DNA from: Didymodactylos carnosus
Taxonomy: Eukaryota; Rotifera; Eurotatoria; Philodinida; Philodinidae
Length of the DNA stretch: 61,863 bases
Direction: 5' to 3'
Assembly (NCBI GenBank): GCA_905250885.1
Contig: CAJNOQ010000227.1
Location: 1 to 61,863, forward strand
In this document: one piece after another, positions 47,701 to 61,300 of the stretch
Layout of the letters: every line of letters begins with the position of its first letter
How positions within the stretch are numbered: the first letter of the stretch is position 1
Translations under genes and position numbers: made by a program
Notes under the pieces: generated by a model
What the model was told of the DNA's origin: nothing
Databases searched by the model: none
Seen by the model: the letters and a program-made list of their open reading frames with translations, nothing else

Positions 47701-50700
47701 GAAATATTTCAAATTTGACTGTGTCAATGGTACTATTTCAGTTGTATAACGATGTGCCCGAGATTTTGATTTTGCTTTATGATCACGATTAGTAGTTGTA
47801 GTAGAACTATCAATAATAGTTGACAAATAATTAGTATTTTTAGTTGCCGAAAGAATAGTCGGCGAACGTACCTGCAAAAGAATAAATGCTCAGTTAATTT
47901 TTAGTTTAAGTGTGCGAATGTCTTTCTTTTGTTGTTCTGTTTCTCATAATGTATATTAAGCAATATTTGTATACATGTGCATAGACATGTATAAAAGTGT
48001 GTTTCAAACACCCACTTACTCATTTCACGGATAAAATTAAAAAACAACAACAAAAAATGATTTGAATTCATAAATAGATAACAGCAAAACTTTCTTATAA
48101 AAATAAGAAACTAGACTAATACTGTATGTCTTTTATAGAGTTTTTCTTCGACTAAATGTGAACGCATTTCAATAGCTCATAAATTTTAAACTCCCTGAAC
48201 TACTGATATAAAATACTTTTGTAGTGCCACACCGAGGAACTTTTTGAACTTATCACTCAAGTTCGAGTTCGACGCATGCATAAACGCAGTGTCACTAATT
48301 ATTTTTCCATCATAGTGGAAACAATTGTTTTTTTATAAGAAACGTCTTAGCTCTCACTTTGTTGCAGGAAGTTTTCATCTGAAATCCTTGACGTCTATCG
48401 TTCTTCCCCTTAAGTGAGCATTCTTTACTAGGGAACCGGGCATCAAGTTTTTTACCATTGCTTTTGACTAAGAACGACTCTGTTCTCTATACCTGAAAAT
48501 AGTATTCTCACAAGAAAGAATTTTATTCCGAAAACTTTTAGTTTTTGATCAAAAATACATGAGAGTGAGCAGCATTGGTTCTATAACGTTCATCAGGTTA
48601 AGTTTTTTGACTGGTATCTCAGAAAGTGTTTGAGAACTTTATCATCAATGCAGTTTTGTACGCTGATTCAGAATGTCACCTTATTTGTTTTATTGAAAAC
48701 GTTTCGGAGTCGAAAAAAACGGATTTTACTTGGAAAATCAGGAGAATTTGGAAACTCCTTACCGAAGTCTAGGAACAAAACCGCATTTTACCGCATTCAT
48801 CGTAGATGCGGGGTGTATAAAAGAACATTCTGGTAAGTTTTGGTCAGTATAGTCAACCAGTTTATCTTTCCTGGTAGAAAATTTGCTCAACCTGTGCATT
48901 TTTAATTCTCGGCAAACGCACTCAATCAAATCCTATCATTTTAATTACATATTTAATTATTTTTGTGTGCTTAGGGGCGGTTGTGAGGAAGGTACGTGGA
49001 GAGCATGAGAGTGAGCCACTAAACCATATTTCTGTAAAAAGTATAATTATTTTTAATAAATTACTTAGAAAAAAATAACTTTTTACTTAGCGTTTAATAA
49101 AAATTACTTAGCATTTAAATGGGAGCCCTATATAAATACCATTTATTTTTGGGAAATAATGAAGTTCTTTTTGTTAACACGCAGATGACTCTTTGGTCAT
49201 CCATCAGATCGAGTTGGCTGCTTCACAAAAATACCAGAGTGACCACTGGCAGATAGTCTGTTTAAATGTTCCGAGGGTATTTAGGTAGTCAAATATCGAA
49301 ATATCTTTGACCAGGGCACTTGAACAAGTACCTTAAAGTACTCAATTATTCAAAAATTGCTCGGGTACTTGTAGTCTTATCGATAGCAAGGTACCTTACT
49401 TAAATATCTTGTACTCAGTACATTCAATGAATTTCTTTTTCTATCAGAAATCATTGTCATATTTTTGTTGTTTCAGAACCGAATATTCTGATGATTTTAG
49501 AATTATTATTCGGCTTTTAAACTTTTATAATAAAAAACATTTAATCAATGACCTCAGCCAGAAAGCAACAAAAAATAGAAAAGAAATAGACTTTCTTTAG
49601 TGAATCAGCAGGAGGAGAGAGAATATAATAGTAGAGATTATCTCTCGACTTTTCTCCGCTCTATTTGTATGTTCACCATCAATGTATTAGTGGTCTAATT
49701 CAATATCCATGCATGGAACCCATATTTTCTAAAAACATTCCACAATTCCAAGACAATTTAAGAAAACTTGAAATCGAAAAAATCGTCTGCTTCGACAGAT
49801 GCGCATAATCAACTCGACTTGTAACCAATGCGATTTGTAAAAATCAGTCTGTTTGTTCTAGGTAAAAGAATCTGTTTATTTAAGACTTGTAAGAGCGTAA
49901 TTCAAGACTACGTAAGATTTTACAAAAAAACGTAAAATCTTATACGATCTTTCAACTTAGTTTTTTGTTATGAATAACCACCTCTTTCATAAATCTTATT
50001 TTCTTATTTTTAAAATTAAATGGAACCAAAGAAATCAAGATTGAAGGGAAGGCGTTTAATATAAATATTCTACAAAAGCAGGAAGTGTAATATACTAATG
50101 AAGGAAACACTACACAGCGGATGTTTTCTCTGTCATGTTAAATAAAATTTCTTTTGTTTATAAACCTTAATTATACAACTAGTCTCTGTTGGATGAAAGA
50201 ATGACCGATTGTCGTCAAATAGATAACAGGTACAAAAATTTATAATATTAAAAAAAGTAGTTTTCGGATATAGCACATATATTACGAAAATCGACAATAC
50301 TCTTTCTTATTTTGAATAAAATTTGAATGGTAATTAAAAAGTCTTTGTTTTTTACGTAAATTCTAATTTTGCTCACAACATAAAATACCTAAACAAAATA
50401 CGGGAGGCAGAAAAATACTTTTTTAAAACAATGTTGAACAAAAACATTTTCGATAAAAAAAGGAGATCATCAGATCCTGATGCTGCAGTATTCTCAGGAG
50501 GAGATGAGAACATTAGATTATAGTGTAGCAAGATTTTTGTTTTTTCAAGCTAAAAATTTTGTAAAAAAACTGCCACAGATCGGAGTTTTTTAAATAATAC
50601 AATCGCAAACTATATATATATCTTACCTGTCTAAGTTGTTCAATGTCTGATATTAATTTTTTATTTAATAAACGTAATTGTTCACACTCATCTGTGGCGC

Positions 50701-51592
50701 TATTCAATTTTGAATTTAGTGTATGATTTTCTGTTTGTAGACGAGTGATTTGTTGTCGTTGTTGTTCATCAATTTTATTACGTTTAGGTGATACGTTTGT
50801 CGTGTCTGATATCGACGTTATTACCGAGGATTCGTTCAATTTTAATTGTGCTTTTAAACGATTAAAATCTTTTTCTAATTGTTTCTTTTGTTCTTCTAAT
50901 ATTTGCACTTGTTCGTAAACGGGATCACTTGTTTTAAATGCATTTATTTCTTGATATAATCGTGCATTTTCTAGAAGAACTTGATCGATTTTTGATCTCA
51001 ACTGTGTATAATCTTTGGAATTACCATCAGCCGATGGTGGAGCATTAATAAGATTTCGGTATAAGAGAACTTCTTTTGATAATATTCGATTTTCTGTTAA
51101 AAGTTTTTCATTTTCCGTCTCAGATTCATCTAAACGTTTTTTAATAATTCCATATTGGCTACGAATAATTTCAATCTAAAAAAAATGGAACAAAACAATA
51201 GTACCGAACCAACAATTATTAGCGACTTACTTGATGAATCAAATATGAACGTTCAGATAAAAAATATTTAATTTGTTCTGACCAGTCTGAATGTAAAACA
51301 TCTGTGAGACCTGCCTCATGAAGTAGATTAGCTACATGTACTGCCTGACTTCGCTGATATGATTCGGAGACAGGAGCTGAAATAGTAAAAAAAAAGGTGA
51401 AAAAAATTATAAGTTTTGTATATTTGATGAAACCTTACAGGCCAAACTGGCAAGATTCGAACGTTCGGCACGTCGTGTTTTTGGTCTACTACCATCAGCG
51501 TTATCTTTACTGTTGTTATCATCCTCTTCATCAGCTGCCGTTTGAACTTCCATGCTCTCTGATCGCTTTTTTCTTCTTGCTTGTGAATACAT
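41706..51592 (-). CDS. Long coiled-coil protein, 1254 residues, 17 exons (centrosomal or ciliary type suspected)
   Basis: Exons: 51439-51592, 51231-51376, 50627-51175, 46870-47871, 46374-46499, 46126-46299, 45871-46065, 45620-45748, 45482-45565, 45333-45389, 45160-45264, 44927-45090, 44668-44842, 43782-43954, 43521-43685, 41955-42141, 41706-41885. They total 3765 nt with every phase consistent. The N-terminus is basic and acidic (RRKKRSES, DEEDDNN) and is followed by a compact segment with LLHEAGLTDVLHSDWSEQI and FFLSER-like text. Continuous heptad-rich coiled coil runs from about residue 110, broken by a Ser/Thr/Pro-rich stretch in exon 4 (about 290-460), and continues to about 1190. The tail is Thr/Ser-rich (SFGFNGFNETNPF). 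Architecture and length suit a centrosome or ciliary-base protein of the CEP83/CEP89/SCLT1 kind, but no match was decisive and I leave it unnamed. Introns 3 (2755 bp) and 15 (1379 bp) are enlarged and repeat-bearing. Confidence 0.82.
42571..42915. repeat. Repeated and inverted CATTACTGTTACT units in intron 15 of the coiled-coil gene
   Basis: The phrase cattactgttact occurs at about 42574 and about 42799. The reverse complement agtaacagtaa(c)at lies at about 42894-42910. The 42798-42910 pair forms terminal inverted repeats (ATTACTGTTACTCA / TGAGTAACAGTAACAT) around about 85 bp. It looks like one short palindromic element plus a partial copy. Confidence 0.55.
42949..43413. mobile_element. Mariner/Tc1-like MITE, 465 bp, in intron 15 of the coiled-coil gene
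   Basis: The left end TACGTAGGG and the right end CCCTACGTA are exact inverses. After a diverged gap of about 16 bp the similarity resumes with CGGACTGATT on both sides. The TA at each tip fits the TA target duplication of Tc1/mariner elements, and gttcagaaagt is also typical of such ends. Inside is a second inverted pair (aagaatcaatc...gcaaaagatacatctt near 43017 and aagatgcgtcct...-type text near 43150-43185). No transposase frame. Confidence 0.7.
47872..50626. other. Intron 3 of the coiled-coil gene
   Basis: 2755 bp, the largest intron of that gene. Open frames here (48630-48836 and 49409-49600, plus) have no recognisable content. Around 49260-49425 there are several tact(c)aagtacc / ggtacttg phrases, suggesting a decayed inverted-repeat element. 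No nested gene was found. Confidence 0.55.
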
Positions 51593-54500
51593 TCAACTGA
51601 ATTCACGCCTAAAAAGGAAAAATTAGAGTCTATCAATTAATAGTCTTTATTAAATAGCGTTAATCATAAAAAATGAATACATTATACTACTCCTAATTTC
51701 ATCGAGATACCTTCATTTTCGTGTTAAGTCAAGGATTTTTCGAAGATCTATCACATGCTAGGTGACTTTTGGGTTTTAAGGATACCCTAAGTTTTACGAA
51801 TATCTGTAAAAAATAGTAAACTCAAACCAAGAGCTTCTTTTCTCGTGCTTCATGCTTGATTTTATCATACTTGATTTTTCAATGTAATTTAATAGTACTC
51901 GATCATCCTCTAAATGAAACATTTCTTTCACAAATGTCAATCATTTAAGCCTACTTTTGTTAAGACCTTGAGCAAAAAAAACTTAAGAAAATGGTACTTT
52001 TGTTTTTGTACTGCTTAATGCAACATGTATAAGAACCATAACAAATGCAAGAAGCGCTTTATAGAACTTCGCAAAAAATATCGTACTTTCTTATTCTTTC
52101 TTGTAGTTTCTTGACTTAGGAAGTTGTATTTTTTGACGATATTCTTCGTTTTTACACCTAGCAGGAGACGTACAAACTAAAAATTTATCCAAATCAAAAC
52201 TTTCTTCTTCATATACTTCACTTATCATTCAGTTTCTCGACACTAAACCCGCTGTGTTCACGCTGAAAACAAACGGGAAAAACTTGACTGATAGTTCTAT
52301 GTATGGATAGCTAATTTTTCATCTTTTTTTTGTGATTAAGATCTATTTCTTACTTTGGTCAATAAAAAGCGGAATCGACGGTGGACACCCTAACGTTTAG
52401 AGTGTCCCACACTTGAGGTCACTTTAATAATCGCTTTTATAGATATTAGTCGATTTTTTTTTTTGATCATGTATCACTATTGAAAATGGATAAAGTTTTT
52501 AAAATTATCAGACCTGTAAACGTTATTAGTCACAAATAAACATCACATAAATAAAAGAAAATACAGTTTGAGTTTTTGAAATTGAATGAAAGTGTCGATC
52601 GATCGATATACAAAATATGTAAACACAATAGAGAACCTATTATGATCATTCAACTTTAAAATATATGTACACACGATAGAATGAATAAAAGTTTTTTTGT
52701 TCTTTTTCTGTAAAAGTTGTTATATCAGAACGTAATATCCAGAAAAAACGCGGTATAAGTGATCATTCAAAAAAAAAGAATTTAACGAGAGGATGTGAGT
52801 ACGTGAACAAATATCTCTGGTGATTTTTATTTATGCTACTCTCTATTTATACGTCAATGAAAAAAAAATCTAGTTCACCTTGTACCTCTATACATCTATT
52901 TGTTTGTTCATTAAATAAAAAAAAAAAAAACGTACTAAGAAAGAACTGTACATTATGATTTTACACAAGATGAATAAACTTTAATCTGAAAAAAATATGC
53001 ACAATTTTTTAATAGTTTCTATCAGGTAAAAACTTTGAAACTTACAAAATATTTATCTCTTAAATTCTAGCTAATTATGAGAATAATCTCTGAAAATTTC
53101 GTATGAGCTCTAACACCACATAACGTAGTACATATGTCTATATAAAAATTTTATATGTTTCAAACGTATTTACCGTTGCTAGTAGACGCGTTTGAACACG
53201 TCCAGAATGAAACATCTAGACGCATTTAAACGTTTTGTTTTTCAAACACAAATGTTCACATGGATGGAAATGCAATAAGAATTAGTCTAAACTCTCAATA
53301 ATGATGCCAACTGATTTTAGACTTAAGAACATCAGTAGCAACACAATCTCATTATTAGAATGATATCTCTTCATGTCATCTATTTCAATTGTCATTTATA
53401 AAGTAGTGTTCACTGAATTAAAAACACTCATTTTCTCATAATGTTTAGGTTCAGATATAAGTCAGAATGAAAATGATGCTAATACTTTCTACGCACGAAG
53501 GTTAACGGTGGAATTTTCGTTTTAGCATATTTTGATCTTTTATTTGCTATGTATGTTTCAGAGCTACATTATTGCCAATCAAACAACATTGTAAATGTGA
53601 GATGGATTACAAATAGACGATGATCAAATGAAATAAAATTTTCCTCTGATTTGTTGTTGTTTTTTTTTGTATGTTCTTTTCTTCACATATTTCTTTTTTA
53701 ACTGTTTCATATTTACTTTGACTTTTTGTTGTTGAATATTTCCGGTTGCCACAATTGAATTGCTTCAGTTTTTCAAATCGTTTTGTTTTTAACCACCACG
53801 GCCACCACCAACACAAATTTAAATAATGAACCTGTTGTCCATCATTGTCGATTGGAGAAGATGTGGACATCCTTAGATGTGCCATCTAATAAAACAAACA
53901 AGAAGAAAAGAAATCATTTTTCGTTTTATTTCGTTTCGATTTTTTTTGTGTGCTGTAAAAGAGATTGCACAACATTTAACTGATGTGAATGAATACCTAG
54001 AAATATATATTCGATTCGACTTTAATGTCACCAAAAAGAGAAAAAAATTTATTTTAAAAATGAACATAAGAACATATAAAAACACCTATTCTCTCTTTCT
54101 TTATATTTCTGTTCTTATTACAAGCTCCTGTATAGAACAGTAATGGACGTTAATTTTTTTTCGATATTGTTAATTTTCCATTACTCAAGAAGATAACAAT
54201 TGGCAAGTGTTCTTGAAAACGATTCACACTGTTAGAGAAGAAGAAGCTCTATATATGCTATTCGAAATTTGGCTGATTCAAGAAGAACGAAAAATCAACA
54301 AATACTTTCGAATATTTTGTTTTATCTTGTCATAAAAGTGTCTGCTATAGAAAAACAAACTTCTAATTAGAATAATGGATGACATAGGTTTGTGTTTTTT
54401 CTCTTCCAGAAAACAAAATAAAAACATGTTACACAACTATAACAACACAAATAACAACAAACTGTTTTTGCTACATAAATACTTGCGATAATGAATGAAA

Positions 54501-57164
54501 ACAACTATTCAAATAGTAATTCTTGTTTTTATTCAAACAGTTCCGGTTGTTAATCTAAATACGCATCCACAGCTATAGAGGATTTCTGGTCTGAGATACG
54601 CTTAACAAACACTCTAAGCTAATGCTAACCGTTAAAGTTCCTCTTGATGTATCATGATATTTTTTGAAGTTTTAAGACGTACGTATATTTTTAGTTCAAT
54701 ACTTAAATCTAATGTAAGTTTTGTTTATGGTTAGACTAAGAAATGTTCTATATTAGGATGAACGTAAGTCAAAATCTTGGTGTTGTCTTAACTTACATTA
54801 GACTTAAAAATCTTTATGAAACACACGGGCAGGCCAAAAAATATTTTTTAGAGGAGGCAATAAACTTTTTAGAGCGATACATGCTGAAATGTACGTAATT
54901 TTTCAATTAGAAATGATTCCTTTTTTATTCCAAATTTTAGGAAAGTACACTTTTATGAAATATCATTCATTACTCACAGGACAATAACTGCTGATTGTCC
55001 TTAATATATTTTTTTCAGGGACAAACTGCTCTTCTGATAATCCGTCTGTGAAACAGCTACTTTATGTTGAATCTCGTGCTTGTGGCTTTACTAACGTAAA
55101 ACATGTCTGAGATAGCACTTCGCACTAGATTCAAAATATAAAAAAAGTCTGCTGCAGTGCTACTACTACAGCGTTGACGAAGTCACGTGTTACTCTCTTT
55201 TTTCTTTGACATTATCTCACAATAACTCAGTCGGATAGTATACACAGAGTATTTATTAATTATTTAAGAAGGACACAGAAAACCGCAAGCACATGTATTT
55301 CTGTCATTTTTTTCGTTTATCTGCATAGTGTTTGCCGTTACTATGGTTGTCCCTCATTAGCGATCACGTTATGTAGTTACGCATCACAACACAAAAGTAG
55401 AGTTGCCACTTTCAGCTTGATATGAATAAATTCAATTCATAAAACCGACGCTTCATGTATGAAAGCAATAAACGTCCAACGATGTTGTCCTGGTTCCTAT
55501 TAGTAACGACGAATTCAAAATTATGAACAATAACCAGATTATACTAACAAACTAAAAGTAACGCTAAAACATTTCGTTCAACGCATTGCAGTTTGAATGC
55601 TTTATATCGATTGTTATAGAACGTTAATTAAGAAAACAATTGTTGGCTGATAGTCTATGAACTAAAGTGTAAATATATCACAGGACCGAAAAATTTTGAA
55701 AACTCGTTATACCAAAGACCAGTGATGGGTTTAAGGGAAGGGGGAGTGCGCCTTCCAAAATATTTTCAGAAGAAAAAAAGTATTGTTAGTGCTTCCACTC
55801 TCAAAAGTTCAAGCAATCGCACTTCTCTCTTAAAAAATCTTGAATCCGCCAAAAACCCAATGCGGATTCCGATTCCATAGTCAGTCATCTTGTACTCATT
55901 GCCTTTGTTTCACTCGAGAACGTTTTAAAACATTATTTAGCAAAACATGCGAAAAAGGCACACCACATTGCTAAATACGCCGTTTCAGGTGCCGTTTCCC
56001 ATTGTTTGCATCTTGTACAGCAAATAAAATTTAATGAGCGAACAAAATTCTACGATCGCGAGAAAACGTATCATAAATTGAGATATAGCTGCAGTTCGTT
56101 GAATTGAGGGTATCCATTCTACAGTTTTGCGTTCCATAGAGTTTCCAGTTTGATATCCTACACTGTGTGAAATTTAGATATTTGCTCTTTTTCGTCACTA
56201 AGATTTTAGAGTGAGAATAGAACGTAGATAAAACAGCATGAAAAGTGAGATATTTACATCCAGCAAATCCATCAGCAAAATTTTTCCTTTTCTAAGTCGT
56301 ATCATCCTGAGTAGATAGACCAAAATGTCAACGTAAATATTCAGAAAATGGTTTGCTTTGTACACGTATGCTATATTAGGTATTATAAATATAGATTATT
56401 TGATAAAAAGACTTAATTCAATGAGTCTCGATAAATTTATATAAAACTAGATAAGCTAATATAACAAAACAGCAGGAATCTAACAAATAGGATATCTCTT
56501 TTCGCACATGCCAGTTGTTTAGTGGCATATGTTGCTGACGTCTCCTTTCTCTAAGTTTGATGTGAGGAATGTTCCACATCCACAGGTATCTCCTAATTTA
56601 TTAGGTTTGTAGTATACAATTTTCACAATTACTAATCACTTTTTTAACATGTCTTTTTTTATCTGCACTCTACTTAGTCCTTGAACGAAGATTCATAGGA
56701 TTGATAAAGTGTTAAAACATAGAACACTTAGTGAATAGACTGTACGAAAGACGATCTAAATTATAAGCACAAATCCATTTTGGCTAATTACAAAACGTCG
56801 ATGGTTCGTTGAATAAAAGATATAGAGATGCATTTTGGTTTCAAAAAAGCATCTTGTCAGTGGATTCCGTAATATGAAAAAACGAAACATTTCAACCATA
56901 TAAGAAAAAAATAAAGTTAAAAGCTAATGATAATTGCATATAGAGTACAAGAGTTGAACTACATAATGGCGAAAACGTCTGAGCTTGTCTATGTTTTTAA
57001 TGGTATATAAAAGAAAAGGACACACCGTGGATGGGCTCCAGCAATTTTTTGAATTATTTTAAGTAGTTGGTTTATATTTTTAATAAATAATAGTCTCAAG
57101 GACTACAAAAAAATATACTCCATGAAATCTTTTGTCGATTATACACAAAAAAGAGAACACATTT
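51593..57164. other. 5.6 kb gene-poor stretch
   Basis: Upstream of the coiled-coil gene and downstream of ASCC2. Open frames at 53607-54143 on both strands overlap each other and look random. The segment 55731-55865 begins CAGTGATGGGTTT and ends with a partly inverted aaaacccaatg, so an eroded hAT-like MITE is possible. No coding gene supported. Confidence 0.5.
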
Positions 57165-58312
57165 TTATGATAATAAACCTCGATTCACTTTTCTGGATGC
57201 AAGATCGCGTCGATTGTGGTTACCATGTGTAGATTTAGTTTGATTTTTCCATCGACGATTATGAACTACAGTAGAAGATTGTCCTCGACCACGAGCAGTG
57301 CCCGTAACATCGTACTGTTCTGGTTGTTGAGTCTGTTGTGCTGGACGTTGATGCCGCTGTTGCCATTGCATTTGTCGTTGAAGAAATCGTTCGCGCACCA
57401 CTTCTGGATTTTCGACAAATTGATCACGTCGAGGTTTAGACTAAACAGAGCAGTGAGATATTAAACTCTTCTGTGAACGATTATCTCTCTCTTTCTCTCT
57501 CTCGCTCTCTTTTTCATTTAAGATAAAATTTCATTCGTACTGATCTACAATAAGTTTGTTATTTTTTTCAATACATACTTCATCATCTTCATCTTCACTC
57601 TCATTATTGTTTGCTCTAAATCTATTTGGCATAATACCCTTCTCTCTGAAACGTAAAAAAAAATATCACAAAAATTTAGTTCGATTCAAATAACGTAGGA
57701 AAACAAACTTGTTTTCATTTTTCATTAAATTTAATTCGCTTTCAATCGTATCATCCACTTCGACTAATCCATCTGCATATGTATCATCATATTCATCATC
57801 ATACTCCTCACCACTAAAATAGTGTAAAACAACGTTAAATAAAAGACTGTTGATTATAGCTACTTTAATTCGTAAAAACAAATAACTTACTAGTCAAAGT
57901 CGGCAACAACTCCTAATCTCGCATATCGTTCACGCTGATCAGCCAAATGACTTTTATCATCAAGATCTTCAATCTTATCTCTATAAGTAAAATTGAATAT
58001 TTAGAAAAAAAACAAGTTGACATTAGTCAAAACACTTTTTAGATACTTTTTTCCACGATGTATTCTTGCTAAATCAATATTCGTATCCTGATCAAATATA
58101 TCAAATTCATCCCCATTATAAATATTATGTTTTTCTGATAAAAACAGATCATTTTTTAACGTAGAATTTTCATCATTAACATCCCAAATATCAATACCAT
58201 TTTTTCCTTTTTCGTTATTAATAGCGGATGTTTTTAACCATTCTGGTACAGTATTTTCTAATAAAGCATTGACAACCGTATCCGTTTGATTATTATAATG
58301 TTTTAAACACGC
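57165..58312 (-). CDS. ASCC2: Activating signal cointegrator complex subunit 2 (ASCC2), C-terminal part, five exons
   Basis: ASCC2 binds K63-linked ubiquitin through its CUE domain and recruits the ASCC helicase complex in alkylation repair and ribosome-collision quality control. Exons: 58047-58312, 57891-57980, 57709-57813, 57579-57645, 57165-57440, encoding 267 residues. The first visible exon starts within the CUE domain (ACLKHYNNQTDTVVNALLE). Next come IYNGDEFDIFDQDTNIDLARIHRGK, ADQRERYARLG, the acidic GEEYDDEYDDTYADG, and the RNHNRR-like tail GNHNRRDLASRKVNRGLLS, all matching the family's C-terminal third. The N-terminal two-thirds, including the LPxLG part of the CUE domain, are absent from the remaining 3.5 kb upstream. 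Either they lie beyond the window after a long intron, or the gene is 5'-truncated. A CT-rich microsatellite (57482-57515) lies in the last intron. Confidence 0.88.
57482..57515. repeat. CT-rich microsatellite in an ASCC2 intron
   Basis: Imperfect run of tctc units (atctctctctttctctctctcg...) within the last intron. On the transcribed strand it reads as GA-rich. Confidence 0.75.
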
Positions 58313-61300
58313 CTGAAATAATGAACATAGAGAAGTTATGTTTATCTTATTTCTCAATCTTTCAACAACCAATCAACTACCCAAATGAATTTTTGTGAAA
58401 ATTTGAACAAACTTTTGTGTAAGCACATTTTTCTTTCAGAGATATTTACTCTCACTATAAGGATTCATCAGGAATGTTAGACAAAATAAATATTCTTACT
58501 GTTGACTCAAAAATCAACATTTCTTATATTTCGCACGGAACTTTATTATTTAATTTATTCCTGTTATTTAACATCTGTCATTTCAAAAAGTGTCCGTTAG
58601 TAATTGGTATTCTGTAATTATTGTCTTGTCAGATATGATCGTCATCGAAAAATACATTTATTTCGTGCATAACAATGAAAATGGATGGATGAGAAATATA
58701 CTTTTGTAGTTTTGTTCTAGTAACTAGAATAATAGAATTCATATGTCATTCCATTGAAGCAAAATATACACATTTGACTGGTAATGAAAATGATCATCAA
58801 CGTGACAATTAACCATATTTTTACTTTCTATTGTAGATAAGAGAAGTTTTTCAGTAACACATAAAAAATCTGTTCGTTTATTTATTGAGTGAAACTCTTT
58901 CAACAAAATTATTCATGTAGATTTAAACTAGAAAAAAGAATATGAACGGAAATTAGATAAAAATGCCTAGATACGGTTTTTTTCTGTTTTAAACTTCTTA
59001 ACAAAGAAAAGTCAGATCATGTAACTATGAATTGTGAGAAGAGTAACTCTCAAATCATTTTCTTTTTCCATACTGTATGGACGTAATTGACTTTCTTTTG
59101 TGTACAGTAGCGATGAATAGAAAAAAATCTCAATGAACATGTATCCGATACCAATAGAATGTATTTTATGTCTATCAATTGTTTATCAGATTCTTTTTTT
59201 TCTTTCTTCTCGCTTTCATTTTCTTTTCTATGAGTAGAAAATGATGGGTTGAACTGACTAGAAAAATATCTTCGTGTACATCATTTTTTTCATATGTTTA
59301 TAGAATCATATGCTATTTATATTTACCACACGCCTTGCAGGGATGATCCACTATTTTTTTTTCCATTCTTTCCTGGAATGGTATTCTTTGTTTATTGATA
59401 GTACTACTATATACTTATCAAGATTGTAATAAAATTGTATAAGAAGTACATAAATTAGGATAAAATCTACTTGTCAACACAAATATGAGTCAAAACACAT
59501 TTCTTTAGATAAATGGATTCTGACAACCGATAACATTGAATGTGGTAATTTTTAATCTTGTTTCAAACGTAAGTGTTTTAATTTGTGTAACTTCTACATA
59601 ATTTAACAGAAAAAGTTATCTACTATTTCAGTTGGTAAATGATAATAATAATGATAATAATTGATCTGTCGTAGAAGTGTCAGAAAAAGATATTGTCTTT
59701 TTATTCTTATTCTTCCTTGATTAGTGGGAAACATCGCTCTATTTTTCTTCATTTTTATCAGTAGTGTTTTTTTATCTAAGGCAAACGCACACATTCGATT
59801 CATAAAGTCTCAGATAACCCAAACCATTATACAAACAAATTGCATTTCGAGTATTATGTTTGACAGATGATTTGTATAATAAGAACAACAAAAATTTATA
59901 GGATAATAAAGAGCATGAATTATAGCCCCTTCCTGAAAATTTCCTTTTTATCGCCTAAGGCTCATTTCCTTTACACATGAAATATCCATCTAACGAGATT
60001 AGACATTGTCAACTTTTTTTTTAACGTTTCGACTATTCATTGCTAGTCGGTTTTTGATACGCGCATGAGTATGAAAAAAAAAAAGTGTAGAAAAGAACGA
60101 ACGACTGAACTTAACAATAATTATACGGAAATGGAAGAGGAGAGAAAAAGTGAATGACAGAAATTTGTTTGAGTTATAACAATGTTATTTTAATACAACT
60201 TTCAAATATCGGAACAGAAAACTATTTAGAAAAGAAAAACACATACAGGTAAATTTTTTTTTCTAATTTATGATACTAAAAAGGATTATGACAAAATCTC
60301 AGTTACTATTTTAGAAATAAAAAAACTATTATAAAATTCATCAAGATCGATATGAATATGCCATGAGTGAGAGTCTATTTCTTAGTAATGTCACTGTGTC
60401 GTTCTCGATACACGTTGCAACGATTTATTTTTAATCGATAGAATGCTATTGGACTGAGAATATACTTTTGATTACTATGCATATCAACTTGTTTTCTCAT
60501 GTCGTCATATGCATTTTTTCGAAGAATACACTACTAGTCCTTCGCTTTTGATTACAACAGAATATGTATACCAAAGCTTAATGAAATGTAAAATTTGCTC
60601 ACAGATAAGGAAAATTTGTATAATTTCTTATTTTCCTATATATATATTTTCATCATTCTGGTAAAACTAACAAAACTTCATATGATTGTTTTTTTGTCTG
60701 ATTTATTAGCAAAGAAGATGGGAAAAAGTTTTATCAACGTGGACTGATGATCTAAAATGGAATTCTTTTGTTATATTCTACAACGTTTAACTTTTTTTCT
60801 ATTGTGTTCCGTATTTTGCGATCTTTGCTTATTCTACATCCTATATGTATAATAAGGAAAATATAATAAGAAAAAAACTTAGACATGTTTGACAAGGGTC
60901 TTGTAGCCATTGATTGAATAAGTATTTATTGTAGTTGTCGTAATATGTAAAAAATAACAAGAAACGGTAAAGTGTAACGGTAAAATGAAGATGTAAAACT
61001 AATAAAACCTAATGACAAAAAAAAAAAAAAACATCTTGATATATTAACGCGCACATTTTAAATGTACTGTACACAAGATAAAAAGTTTAACACGATTTTT
61101 TTCTCGATTGTCGCCTGTCGCGCAACATATATGTTAAACAGAACGGATGTGTTAAAAACAAAAAAATTCAATGATCCCACTGATTTAAATCTCGTTTTTC
61201 TTTCCACATCAAAACATGTTGCGAAAGAAAAGAAATGAAAGCATTTGCATGATTATATATTTTCATTATAAAAGAATAAGCTACTTGCCAATAATGAAAG

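Noticed and set aside
53607..54143. Overlapping frames on both strands
   Set aside because: Low-complexity, mutually overlapping, no homology or splice support.
55731..55865. Possible hAT-like MITE starting CAGTGATGGGTTT
   Set aside because: The right end matches poorly and no target duplication could be found, so it is mentioned only in the intergenic note.
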